Positions 42,074 to 50,737 of a stretch of 64,000 bases of DNA are shown here, piece after piece (the stretch's first letter is position 1; every line of letters begins with the position of its first letter). The stretch is from Microbacterium lacus (GTDB lineage: Bacteria; Actinomycetota; Actinomycetes; Actinomycetales; Microbacteriaceae), in the NCBI RefSeq assembly GCF_039531105.1, contig NZ_BAAAPK010000001.1, forward strand, positions 2,790,001 through 2,854,000, written 5' to 3'. Under the pieces are notes generated by a model, which had not been told where the DNA came from, searched no databases, and was given only the letters and a program-made list of their open reading frames with translations. A program made the position numbers and the translations under genes.

Positions 42074-43447
42074 TCAGGGCTTGCCCTTGCCGCCACCCTT
42101 GCCGCTGTTGCCGTCGCCGTTGCCGTTGTTGTTACCCGGGCCGGCGTTCTCGTTCCCCGAGTTGTTCTCGACCGGCGCGGCGGGCTCGACCGGTGCCGGG
42201 TCGACCGTACTCGGATCGACGGTCGCCGGCTCCTCGGGCTGATCGGTCGTCTCCGAGATCGGCTGAGGCTCCGACGGTGCGGGGTTCACGACCTCGGGGC
42301 GGAACGTGGGCGACGGATCCGACGCCGTGACACCGAGCCAGGACCCGATCGCGATGACCACTGCCGCGGCGGCACCGGCGGCGAGCACGAGGCCGAGTGC
42401 CTTGGGGCGCGTGCGACGGATGGGGCGATGCCGGGTTCGCAGACCGGGTGCCGTCACCGCGGGCGACGGCGGTTCCGCCGCGAGCACCTGGGTCATCTCG
42501 GCTGAGACCGGGGGGACAGCGGGCGCGGCGAGCGGCGGCAGGACCGCCGGTTTCGGCGGCACCACGACGCCGACCGGCAGGGTGAGCGCCGGAGCGGTGT
42601 CCGCGGTGTCCAGGTCGCGACCCCGACGAGCGACCTCGAGTGCATCGGGACGATCGGCGGGGTCCAGAGCCGTCATCGCCGTGAGAAGTGACCGCCACCC
42701 GTACCCCCAGTCGCCGGGGATCACGGGCGATGCGGTCAGACGGACGGCGATCGCCTCTACCGGAGTCTGCGTCGCGTACGCGCGCCGCCCCGACAGCGCC
42801 TCGAGCAGCACCAGTCCGAGACTGTAGATGTCGGAGGCGTGCGTCGGCTCGTGACCTCGGACCTGCTCGGGCGAGATGTACGCGGCCGTTCCGATCGCGG
42901 TTCCCGGGGCCGTCACCCGGGCGGCATCGGCGACATACGCGATGCCGAAGTCCGCGAGCACCGCTCGGAACGTGTGATCGGGTGTGAGCGGGGGACGCAG
43001 GAGGATGTTGGCCGGCTTCACATCGCGATGGATGATGCCCGCCGCGTGCACGACGTGCAGGGCCTCGCCGAGGTCGGTCGCGAGGGACGCGGCATCCCGC
43101 AGCCCGATCGGCCCCTTCTCGATGAGCGACGCGAGCGTTCCGCCGTCGACGTACTCCATGACGAGGTACGACGGACCGGATGCCGCGATGTGTGCGTCGA
43201 ACAGGGTCACGAGCGACGGGTGACTCACCGCGGCGAGCAGCCGCTTCTCGGACTCTCGCCGGGTCGCGTCGCCCTCTCCCCCGGTGCTGCCCCAGAACAC
43301 TTTGACGGCCACCGTCCGCCCGAGTGCGGTGTCGACGGCGCGCCAGACCGACCCCATTCCGCCTTCGCCGATCGGCTGTTCCAGCCGATAGCGTCCGCCG
43401 AGCAGATCGCCGGGTCGGGTAGGCCCGGCGACGACCGTCTCCGTCAT
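42074..43447 (-). CDS. Membrane-anchored Ser/Thr protein kinase (PknB-type)
   Basis: This is about 457 residues. The N-terminal kinase domain (residues 18-270) has 'IGEGGMGSVWRA' (P-loop), Lys in 'VAVKVFW', the 'HRDVKPANI' catalytic loop, 'DFGIAY' and 'PEQVRGHEPTHASDIYSLGLVLLE'. A Pro-rich linker, one membrane helix ('ALGLVLAAGAAAAVVIAIGSWLG') and an extracytoplasmic Pro/Asn/Gly-rich tail follow. There is no PASTA domain. ATG 43447 is used; an upstream GTG at 43495 would add 16 residues. Substrates are unknown. Confidence 0.92.
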   Translation of the reverse strand: MTETVVAGPTRPGDLLGGRYRLEQPIGEGGMGSVWRAVDTALGRTVAVKVFWGSTGGEGDATRRESEKRLLAAVSHPSLVTLFDAHIAASGPSYLVMEYVDGGTLASLIEKGPIGLRDAASLATDLGEALHVVHAAGIIHRDVKPANILLRPPLTPDHTFRAVLADFGIAYVADAARVTAPGTAIGTAAYISPEQVRGHEPTHASDIYSLGLVLLEALSGRRAYATQTPVEAIAVRLTASPVIPGDWGYGWRSLLTAMTALDPADRPDALEVARRGRDLDTADTAPALTLPVGVVVPPKPAVLPPLAAPAVPPVSAEMTQVLAAEPPSPAVTAPGLRTRHRPIRRTRPKALGLVLAAGAAAAVVIAIGSWLGVTASDPSPTFRPEVVNPAPSEPQPISETTDQPEEPATVDPSTVDPAPVEPAAPVENNSGNENAGPGNNNGNGDGNSGKGGGKGKP

Positions 43448-43527
43448 CGAATCGATGATCGCAGGAGGATCGACGCCGCGAAGGAGGCTTGACACGGGGC
43501 CCCGATCGTGCGGTGTCGTCGTCCGCG

Positions 43528-45093
43528 TCAGCGGACCGTGATCAGGCTGCGCTGCCAGCCGGTCGAGCCGTCCGGAGCGATGGGTGCGCGCTCCTCGATC
43601 TGGGTCTCACCGGCCTTGTTCACGGCTCGGACGGTGACGTAATGGGTGCCCGCCGTGGCGTCCCAGTCGAGGTACCACTGCACCCAGGTGTCGTCGTTGA
43701 TCGGCGTCGAGAGGGTCGCGGCCTGCCAGTCGCCGTCGTCGATGCTGACCTCGACGCGCTCGATCCCGACGGTCTGCGCCCAGGCAACACCCGCAAGCGG
43801 GGTACGGCCCACGGTCACGGGCGTACCGGTGCGCGGGGTGTCCAGGCGCGAGGAGAACTTGATAGGTGCCTTCGCGCTGTACCCGCGCGGTGTCCAGTAG
43901 GCCTCGTCGGCGTCGAACGTCGTGACCTTGAGCTCGGTGAGCCACTTGGTCGCCGACACGTAGCCGTACAACCCGGGGACGACCATGCGCACCGGGAAGC
44001 CATGCTCGAGCGGCAGGGGCTCTCCGTTCATCGCGACCGCGAGGATCGCATCCAGACCGTCGTCGGTGAGCGACTCGAGCGGCGTGCTGGCGGTGAACCC
44101 GTCGATGCTGCGCGAGAGCACCATGTCAGCTCCGCTCTGCACTCCCGCACGTGCCAGGACGTCGCGCACCGGGACGCCATGCCACTTCGCGGTACCGAGC
44201 AGCGGACCTCCGACTTCGTTGGATACGCACGTCAGGGTGATCGCGTATTCGTCCAGCCCCATGCCGACGAGATCGTCGAAGCTCAACTCGACCCGCGTGT
44301 CGACCATCCCGTCGATCACGAGTCGCCAGGTGTTCGGGTCGATCGAGGGAACGGTCAGGGCGGTGTCGACGCGGTAGAAGTCCTCGTTCGGCGTGAACAG
44401 GGGCGAGATCCCGGGGATGTCGAGTTCCGCCCCGGCCGGCACGGTCACAGTGCTGCGCGGCGCGGGCAGGTTGAGCGCCGATCGCACCGCGGTGATCGAC
44501 GACGCCGTCGCGTTGATGAGCGCTCGCGCTCCGACACCCACGACGACCGCTGCCGCTCCGGCGATCGCGGACACCCGGAAGAACAGACGCCGATCGACGG
44601 ATGCCGGGCCCTCGGCACGAGCGCCCGCCGCGCCCCCAGCCCACCGGCGGAGCCGTGCGGACAGGAACCACAAGAGTGTGCCCCCGGCGAGCGCACCGAA
44701 GATCGGGGGGATCGCGGCGAGCGGACCGGCACCGGCCCGCGTGAGGATCGCCGCGACGGACAGCGCGCCCGCGACGCCGAGCGCGATGACGCCGAGTGGA
44801 GGTCGCACGTACTCGAGCACCCCCGCGATCGCCGACGCGATCAGCACGGCGAGCGCGAGCCCGACCAGGAGCGCGATCTTGTCGTACTCGCCGAAGGTCG
44901 CGATTGCGAACTCCTTGAACGGCTGCGGCACGATGTCGATCACGAACGAGCCGACGGCGAGGATCGGGCTGCCCTCCCGCGCGACCAGAAGCGCCATCAA
45001 CTCAGCCGCGGCGAGGAAGACCGCGGCGCTGACGACTCCGGACACTGCAGCCCACACCCAGAACCGCAGACGACCGCTCTTCTCGCTGACCAT
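43528..45093 (-). CDS. Molybdopterin-dependent oxidoreductase (sulfite-oxidase fold) with membrane anchor
   Basis: This 521-residue protein has about four membrane helices at residues 8-140 and another at about 172-190. An extracytoplasmic sulfite-oxidase-type domain (about 225-420) contains the Mo-coordinating Cys in 'TLTCVSNEVGG'. The dimerisation domain follows ('TPVTVGRTPLAGVAWAQ'). The layout is a membrane-anchored, YedY/sulfite oxidase-like enzyme facing outwards. Its substrate is unknown. It ends just before the Ser/Thr kinase gene on the same strand. Confidence 0.92.
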   Translation of the reverse strand: MVSEKSGRLRFWVWAAVSGVVSAAVFLAAAELMALLVAREGSPILAVGSFVIDIVPQPFKEFAIATFGEYDKIALLVGLALAVLIASAIAGVLEYVRPPLGVIALGVAGALSVAAILTRAGAGPLAAIPPIFGALAGGTLLWFLSARLRRWAGGAAGARAEGPASVDRRLFFRVSAIAGAAAVVVGVGARALINATASSITAVRSALNLPAPRSTVTVPAGAELDIPGISPLFTPNEDFYRVDTALTVPSIDPNTWRLVIDGMVDTRVELSFDDLVGMGLDEYAITLTCVSNEVGGPLLGTAKWHGVPVRDVLARAGVQSGADMVLSRSIDGFTASTPLESLTDDGLDAILAVAMNGEPLPLEHGFPVRMVVPGLYGYVSATKWLTELKVTTFDADEAYWTPRGYSAKAPIKFSSRLDTPRTGTPVTVGRTPLAGVAWAQTVGIERVEVSIDDGDWQAATLSTPINDDTWVQWYLDWDATAGTHYVTVRAVNKAGETQIEERAPIAPDGSTGWQRSLITVR

Positions 45094-45152
45094 GCCTGTT
45101 GTTCGCCGCCGGCGCGCATTCGGATTGCGCCGCCCGCCGCTACGGTCGAGCC

Positions 45153-45689
45153 ATGACGGTGACGGTGAGACCAGCGACCATCGCGGATGCGCGCGCGATC
45201 GCGACGGTGCGGGTGCGCTCGTGGCGCGCGGCTTACGAAGGCCTCATCGACCAGGCGGTCCTGGATCGCATGGACATCGACCGCGAGGCCGCACGCCGCG
45301 CCGAACTGTGGGAGGAATACCACGCGGACCCGCGCGGCGGCGATCTCGTCGCCGAGGGAGAGGGCGCCGTGGTCGGCTGGGCGGCGTACGGAAGATCCCT
45401 CGATGACGATCTGCTGGCGAACGGCCAGCTCTACGCGATCTACGCCCTGCCGGAGGAGTGGTCGTCGGGCATCGGGCACGCACTGCTGACGGATGCCGAG
45501 CGACGGTTGGCCGAGGCGGGCTTCGATCTCGCGCACCTCTGGGTACTCGACGGGAACACGCGGGCGGCATCCTTCTACGAGAGACACGGCTGGCGGGAGG
45601 ACGGCGCGGAAAAACACGACGACAGACTGATCGGCGGGGCGAATCCGCAGACGCTGCACGAGCGCCGACGCGTGAAGCGGCTCCGGTAG
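45153..45689 (+). CDS. GNAT-family N-acetyltransferase
   Basis: This 178-residue GNAT protein has 'VRPATIADARAIATVRVRSWRAAYEGL' at the N-terminus and the acetyl-CoA site 'EWSSGIGHALLTDAERRLAEAG' (the usual R/Q-x-x-G-x-G/A). The C-terminal 'HLWVLDGNTRAASFYERHGW' is also typical. No substrate can be assigned. It is divergent from the molybdopterin oxidoreductase (60-bp gap). Confidence 0.88.
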   Translation: MTVTVRPATIADARAIATVRVRSWRAAYEGLIDQAVLDRMDIDREAARRAELWEEYHADPRGGDLVAEGEGAVVGWAAYGRSLDDDLLANGQLYAIYALPEEWSSGIGHALLTDAERRLAEAGFDLAHLWVLDGNTRAASFYERHGWREDGAEKHDDRLIGGANPQTLHERRRVKRLR

Positions 45690-45737
45690 GACCTTCGACC
45701 CTGAGCGACGCATTCCGCGCCTTGAATAATCGGGGGC

Positions 45738-46358
45738 ATGTCGATGCCCCGCGCCGGATACAGTGCGATCTCCAGCTACTCGCGCGTCGAGATCCTCGCA
45801 CTCGTCCAGGCCCGCCCCGAGCGTACGATCGCCGAGCTCGCCGAGCTCACGAGACTTCATCCGAACACGGTGCGCGAGCATCTGCAGCGACTCATCGAGG
45901 CGGGTCATGTCCTGCCGAGCATCGAACACCGCACGCGGCGCGGGCGCCCGCGCACGCTGTACTCCGCCGCGACCGGTACGGGTCGCGCCTCCAGCCCGAT
46001 CGCCCGCCGCAAGGTGAAGGAGGCCGCCGATCGCGGTGACGTCATGCGCCGGGTGATGCCCTGGACCGGACGCGGTGTCGCCCGGCTCGGAGAGGCCGCC
46101 ACCCACCAGCTGGACGCGATCGTCGAGCACCTCGCCGAATCCGGATTCGATCCCGCGGTCGACGAGGAGAGGCTCACGATCGAGCTGTCACCGTGTCCGC
46201 ACGCCGCGAGCCAGGCCGACCATCGCGAGACGCTCTGCGCGGTGCACCTGGGACTCATGCAAGCCGTGCTTACCGAAGCGGGGGGTCCCCTCCAGGCCGG
46301 CTGCATCCGCACGTCGGTGCGCCCCACCGATTGCACCGTCGAACTCGTGCGCTCATGA
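45738..46358 (+). CDS. HTH regulator with four C-terminal cysteines, upstream of cydABDC
   Basis: This 206-residue protein starts at ATG 45738. The winged HTH is residues 12-65 ('TIAELAELTRLHPNTVREHLQRL'). The C-terminal half carries four Cys with spacing C-x13-C-x21-C-x9-C ('SPCPH', 'TLCAVHLG', 'AGCIRT', 'PTDCTV'), which resembles metal- or Fe-S-binding regulators of the SufR type. A redox or iron-sulfur sensing role is inferred. It lies 150 bp upstream of cydA on the same strand, so it is a likely regulator of the cytochrome bd genes. Confidence 0.75.
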   Translation: MSMPRAGYSAISSYSRVEILALVQARPERTIAELAELTRLHPNTVREHLQRLIEAGHVLPSIEHRTRRGRPRTLYSAATGTGRASSPIARRKVKEAADRGDVMRRVMPWTGRGVARLGEAATHQLDAIVEHLAESGFDPAVDEERLTIELSPCPHAASQADHRETLCAVHLGLMQAVLTEAGGPLQAGCIRTSVRPTDCTVELVRS

Positions 46359-46508
46359 GCGCGTCGGCCGGGGATTCCGCTGAGCGCGGGTCGTTCGACG
46401 TCGAGGTATTTTGCACGGTTTCGACATCGCCTGGGCACGCCCGGTCTGTGTACCGTGACCAGTGTCGCCGCAGCACTCGCCTACTGATGCGGACCTGAAG
46501 GGGAATCC

Positions 46509-47954
46509 ATGGACCTGTTCGATCCACTGCTTCTCGCGCGCTGGCAGTTCGGTCTGACGACGCTCTACCACTTCCTGTTCGTGCCGCTCACGCTCGGGAT
46601 GGCACTGACCGTCGCGATCTTCCAGAGTGCGTGGTACCGCACCGGCAACCTCAAGTGGCTGCACCTCACGCGCTTCTTCGGCAAGATCTTCCTGATCAAC
46701 TTCGCGATGGGCGTCGTGACCGGAATCGTGCAGGAGTTCCAGTTCGGAATGAACTGGTCGTCCTACTCCCGCTTCGTCGGCGACGTCTTCGGCGCACCGC
46801 TGGCGTTCGAGGGGCTGATGGCGTTCTTCTTCGAAGCCACCTTCATCGGGCTCTGGATCTTCGGGTGGGACAAGCTGCCCAAGGGCCTGCACCTCGCGAG
46901 CATCTGGATCGCGACGATCGGCGCCTGGTTCTCGGCATACTTCATCCTCGCCGCGAACGCCTTCATGCAGAACCCGGTCGGCTACCAGATGTCGCAGGAC
47001 GGCGGCCGCGCGGAGATGAACGACTTCTTCGCCGTTCTGACCAACCCCGTCGCCCTCGCCGCACTGCCGCACACCCTGTTCGCGGCGTTCATGATGACCG
47101 CGGGCGTCATCATCTCCATCTCCGCCTGGCACCTGGTGCGCAAGCAGAACGTCGAGATGATGCGGACCTCGCTCAAGTACGGCCTGTGGGGCATGATCAT
47201 CGCGTTCGCCGGCGTCGCGCTCTCGGGCGACCAGCTGAGCCTCGTGATGGTGCAGACGCAGCCGATGAAGATGGCCGCGGCCGAGGCCATGTTCGACAGC
47301 GCGTGCGGCGCGGACGCGTCGTTCTCGATCTTCACGCTCGGCACGCCCGACGGGACGAGCGAGCTCTTCTCGATCCGCGTGCCCTACCTTCTCGCCCTGC
47401 TGTCCACCCACTCGCTGGACGGCTGCGTCGAGGGCATCAACGACCTGAACGCGATGTACACCACCGAGATGTTCCCGCAGTTCGCCGACCAGGTCGACGG
47501 CAACTTCGCCCCGGTCCTCTGGGTCACGTACTGGGCGTTCCGCTGGATGATCGGTCTCGGCGGCGTCGCTGCGCTCACCGCGGTGGTGGGGCTGTGGCTC
47601 ACCCGCAAGAGCGCGAAGCGCCCGGTCCCGACCTGGGCGTGGCGCCTCGCGATCTGGGCGTGGCCGGCATCCCTGTTCGCGATCCTCGTGGGCTGGGTGT
47701 TCACCGAGATGGGCCGCCAGCCGTGGATCGTGTTCGGGCTCATGCTCACCGAGGACGGCGTCTCGCCGAGCGTGCCCGGCTGGAGCGTACTGATCTCGCT
47801 CGTGGCGTTCACCCTGATCTACGCGATCCTCGCCGTGGTCGAAGTCGGCCTGATCCTGAAGACCGCACAGAAGGGTCCCGAGCCGCTGCCGGGGCCGGAC
47901 GACCCGCCCCCCGCCGAGACGGCGCTCGAAGACACCCCCACGACGGTCTACTAG
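46509..47954 (+). CDS. cydA: Cytochrome bd ubiquinol/menaquinol oxidase subunit I
   Basis: This 481-residue subunit has nine or so membrane helices. 'LARWQFGLTTLYHFLFVPLTLG' at the N-terminus carries the high-spin heme His (about His21). 'GWVFTEMGRQPW' carries the Met that ligates heme b558, and 'ALPHTLFAAFMMTAG' the other His. The Q-loop region is short, as in Gram-positive members. The enzyme reduces O2 to water with menaquinol and has high oxygen affinity. AAGGGGA precedes the start by about 5 nt. It is the first of four cyd genes. Confidence 0.97.
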   Translation: MDLFDPLLLARWQFGLTTLYHFLFVPLTLGMALTVAIFQSAWYRTGNLKWLHLTRFFGKIFLINFAMGVVTGIVQEFQFGMNWSSYSRFVGDVFGAPLAFEGLMAFFFEATFIGLWIFGWDKLPKGLHLASIWIATIGAWFSAYFILAANAFMQNPVGYQMSQDGGRAEMNDFFAVLTNPVALAALPHTLFAAFMMTAGVIISISAWHLVRKQNVEMMRTSLKYGLWGMIIAFAGVALSGDQLSLVMVQTQPMKMAAAEAMFDSACGADASFSIFTLGTPDGTSELFSIRVPYLLALLSTHSLDGCVEGINDLNAMYTTEMFPQFADQVDGNFAPVLWVTYWAFRWMIGLGGVAALTAVVGLWLTRKSAKRPVPTWAWRLAIWAWPASLFAILVGWVFTEMGRQPWIVFGLMLTEDGVSPSVPGWSVLISLVAFTLIYAILAVVEVGLILKTAQKGPEPLPGPDDPPPAETALEDTPTTVY

Positions 47955-47963
47955 GAGAGCGCC

Positions 47964-48995
47964 ATGGATCTCGCATACATCTGGTTCTTCATCGTCGGAT
48001 TCCTGTTCGTCGGCTACTTCGTCCTGGACGGCTTCGACTTCGGCGTCGGCATGTCGCTGCCGTTCCTCGGCAAGAACGACATCAGCCGCAGGCAGATCAT
48101 CAACACGATCGGCCCCGTCTGGGATCTCAACGAGACGTGGGTCATCGTCGCCGGCGCGTGCCTGTTCGCGGCCTTCCCGGAGTGGTACGCCACCTTGTTC
48201 AGCGGCTTCTACCTCGCCCTCCTGCTGATCCTGCTGGCGCTCATCGCCCGCGGCGTCTCGTTCGAGTACCGACACCAGCGGGAGGGCCTGAAGTGGAAGA
48301 AGGCCTTCGACACGATGATCATCGTGGGCTCCGCCGTGCCGGCGCTGCTGTGGGGAGTCGCGGTCGCCAACATCGTGCAGGGTGTGCCGCTGGATGCCGA
48401 TCACGAGTTCATCGGATCCTTCCTGACCTTGCTCAACCCGTACGGTCTTCTCGGTGGACTGACCACTCTCCTGCTGTTCTTCACGCACGGCGTGTACTTC
48501 GTGGCGCTGAAGACCGACGGTCAGGTGCACCAGGACGCGCGACGCCTCGCCCGCCGCTCGGGTCTGCTCACGGTCGTCGTCGCCGCCGCCTTCCTGATCT
48601 GGACGATCTTCATCGCCGCAGGCCGGGGCGCGCCGCTGACGGAGTTCGCGATCGCGTGCGCCGCGATCGCCGCGGTGACGCTCGTCATGTCGCTCGTGTT
48701 CAACATGCGCGACCGCGAGGGGTGGGCGTTCGGCTTCGGGGCCGCCACGATCGTCACGGCGGTCCTGACGCTGTGGTTCACGCTCTTTCCGTACGTCATG
48801 CCGGCCTCGAACGACATCGCGAACAGCCTGACGATCGAGAACGCCTCGAGCACCGACTACACGCTGACGATCATGACGTGGGCGGCGGTCATCTTCCTGC
48901 CTCTCGTGCTCGCGTACCAGGCGTGGACGTACTGGGTGTTCCGCAAGCGCGTCACCCGGTCGCGCATCGAGAAGGCGGCGGTCACGACCCACTGA
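47964..48995 (+). CDS. cydB: Cytochrome bd oxidase subunit II
   Basis: This 343-residue subunit has about eight membrane helices. The N-terminus 'IVGFLFVGYFVLDGFDFGVGM' and 'IGPVWDLNETWVIVAGA' are the classical CydB signatures. It pairs with CydA to form the quinol oxidase. It starts 9 bp after the cydA stop, with AGGAG upstream. It ends with a basic cytoplasmic tail and is followed by cydD after 38 bp. Confidence 0.97.
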   Translation: MDLAYIWFFIVGFLFVGYFVLDGFDFGVGMSLPFLGKNDISRRQIINTIGPVWDLNETWVIVAGACLFAAFPEWYATLFSGFYLALLLILLALIARGVSFEYRHQREGLKWKKAFDTMIIVGSAVPALLWGVAVANIVQGVPLDADHEFIGSFLTLLNPYGLLGGLTTLLLFFTHGVYFVALKTDGQVHQDARRLARRSGLLTVVVAAAFLIWTIFIAAGRGAPLTEFAIACAAIAAVTLVMSLVFNMRDREGWAFGFGAATIVTAVLTLWFTLFPYVMPASNDIANSLTIENASSTDYTLTIMTWAAVIFLPLVLAYQAWTYWVFRKRVTRSRIEKAAVTTH

Positions 48996-49033
48996 GCGGG
49001 GGCGCGACCCACCCCCGCTAGGGTCGAAGCGTT

Positions 49034-50737
49034 GTGATGAGCCAGAGCACGATGGACGCGCCCGCGCGCGAACGCACGCGCCCCGTCGACCCGCGACTGC
49101 TGCGCTACGCGCGCGCGTCCCGCGCCTTCTTCGTCCTGATCGCGCTCCTCGGCGCTGCGCAGACGCTCGTGATCATCGCGATCGCGTGGCTGCTCACGCG
49201 GGCGATCACCGGCGTGATCGACGGGATGCCGACGCCCGAGCTCATGGGGACGCTCGGGTGGCTGGTCGCCGCGGTCGTCGCGCGGGCCGCACTGCTGTGG
49301 CTGCGCGACGCGGCGAGCGCGCGCGCGTCCGCCCGGGTGCAGACGCAGCTGAGGGCGGCGCTCACCGACGCCGTCGGGCGCCTCGGCCCCGGATGGCTCT
49401 CCACCCGCAATTCGGCACAGCTCGCGGTGACGGCCGGGCGCGGGCTGGAAGCGCTCGACGCGTACTTCGGTCGCTACCTCCCGCAGCTCGTCCTCACGGT
49501 GATCGCGACGCCGGTGATCCTCGCGGTGATGTGGTGGGCGGACTGGATCAGCGGCCTGACGGTCCTGCTCACCCTCCCCCTGATCCCGATCTTCATGGTG
49601 CTGATCGGCCTCGCGACGCGCAGCGTCCAGAAGCGCCAGTGGGCGACGCTGAAGCACCTCGCCGCCCGGTTCTCGGACACCGTGCAGGGGCTCAGCACCC
49701 TGAAGGTGTTCGGCCGGCAGCACCGGGCTGCGGCATCCATCGAACGCGTGACGGACGACTATCGTCGCGAGACGATGCGGGTGCTGCGGATCTCGTTCGT
49801 GTCGGGTTTCGCGCTCGAGTTCCTGGCGAGCATCGCGGTCGCGATCGTCGCGGTCTCGATCGGCTTCCGGCTGCTCGACGGCGCTCTCACCTTGGCGGTC
49901 GGACTCTTCGTCCTGCTGCTTGCCCCGGAGGCGTATCTGCCGCTGCGTCAGGTGGGCGTGCAGTTCCACGCCGCGGCCGAGGGGGTCGCCGCGACCGATG
50001 ACGTGTTCGCCGTCCTGGACGCCGCGCAAGCGCTCCCGCCGAGTGTCCACGACACGCCGCGTCCCTCGGGCGACGCACGGCGCGTTCTGGACACTCGACC
50101 GACGAGACCGCTGGTCGTGCGGGGGTTGCGCGTTCGGTACGGCGAGCGGATGCTGCCACCGGTCGACCTGGACGTGCGTCCGGGAACCGTGACCGTGCTG
50201 GAGGGGCCGAGCGGATCGGGCAAGACCAGCGTGTTCGCGGCACTCCGCGGCGCTGCGGAGTGGACCGGGACCGCGACCTACGGCGAGGCGGACATCGCGG
50301 GGCTCGCCCCGTCGGAGTGGCTCGCCTGGGCGGGTCAGCAGCCGGGCCTCATCACGGGCTCGATCGCCGAGAACATCGCGCTGGGGGATCCCGCTCCGGA
50401 CGCCGATCGGGTGCTGCGCGCTCTCGACCTGGCCGCGGCCGACGACCTCCCGCCCGACCTCGTGCTCGGCGTGCAGGGCGCGGGCCTGTCCGGCGGGCAG
50501 GCGCAGCGCGTCGCGGTCGCGCGCGCCTTGTATCGGCACCTTTGTGGCAGGGCCGGCGTGATCGCCCTCGACGAACCGAGCGCCGCCCTGGATGCGCAGA
50601 CCGAGGAGCGCGTGTGGCGATCGCTCCGAGAGCTCGCGGACGACGGCGCGGCGGTGCTCCTCATCTCCCACCGGAGGACGGCCCACGCGATCGCCGATGA
50701 CGTCGTCGTGCTCGAGGGACAGGAGGCGAGCCGATGA
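49034..50737 (+). CDS. cydD: ABC exporter subunit CydD
   Basis: This 567-residue half-ABC transporter has a six-helix N-terminal region and a C-terminal ATPase domain. Walker A is 'GPSGSGKTSV', the signature is 'LSGGQAQR', and Walker B is 'VIALDEPSAALD'. CydDC exports cysteine/glutathione and is needed for bd-oxidase assembly. The start may be GTG 49034 or ATG 49037. It overlaps cydC by 4 nt (ATGA). The product is expected to pair with CydC to form the heterodimer. Confidence 0.95.
   Translation: MMSQSTMDAPARERTRPVDPRLLRYARASRAFFVLIALLGAAQTLVIIAIAWLLTRAITGVIDGMPTPELMGTLGWLVAAVVARAALLWLRDAASARASARVQTQLRAALTDAVGRLGPGWLSTRNSAQLAVTAGRGLEALDAYFGRYLPQLVLTVIATPVILAVMWWADWISGLTVLLTLPLIPIFMVLIGLATRSVQKRQWATLKHLAARFSDTVQGLSTLKVFGRQHRAAASIERVTDDYRRETMRVLRISFVSGFALEFLASIAVAIVAVSIGFRLLDGALTLAVGLFVLLLAPEAYLPLRQVGVQFHAAAEGVAATDDVFAVLDAAQALPPSVHDTPRPSGDARRVLDTRPTRPLVVRGLRVRYGERMLPPVDLDVRPGTVTVLEGPSGSGKTSVFAALRGAAEWTGTATYGEADIAGLAPSEWLAWAGQQPGLITGSIAENIALGDPAPDADRVLRALDLAAADDLPPDLVLGVQGAGLSGGQAQRVAVARALYRHLCGRAGVIALDEPSAALDAQTEERVWRSLRELADDGAAVLLISHRRTAHAIADDVVVLEGQEASR

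Noticed and set aside
43489..45156. 555-codon open frame opposite the molybdopterin oxidoreductase
   Set aside because: The opposite strand has the Moco Cys motif and membrane helices; this frame is Arg/Glu/Gly-rich noise.
46353..48992. 879-codon open frame opposite cydA/cydB
   Set aside because: It is Arg/Asp/Glu/Gly repetitive, opposite two unmistakable genes, as GC-rich antisense frames usually are.
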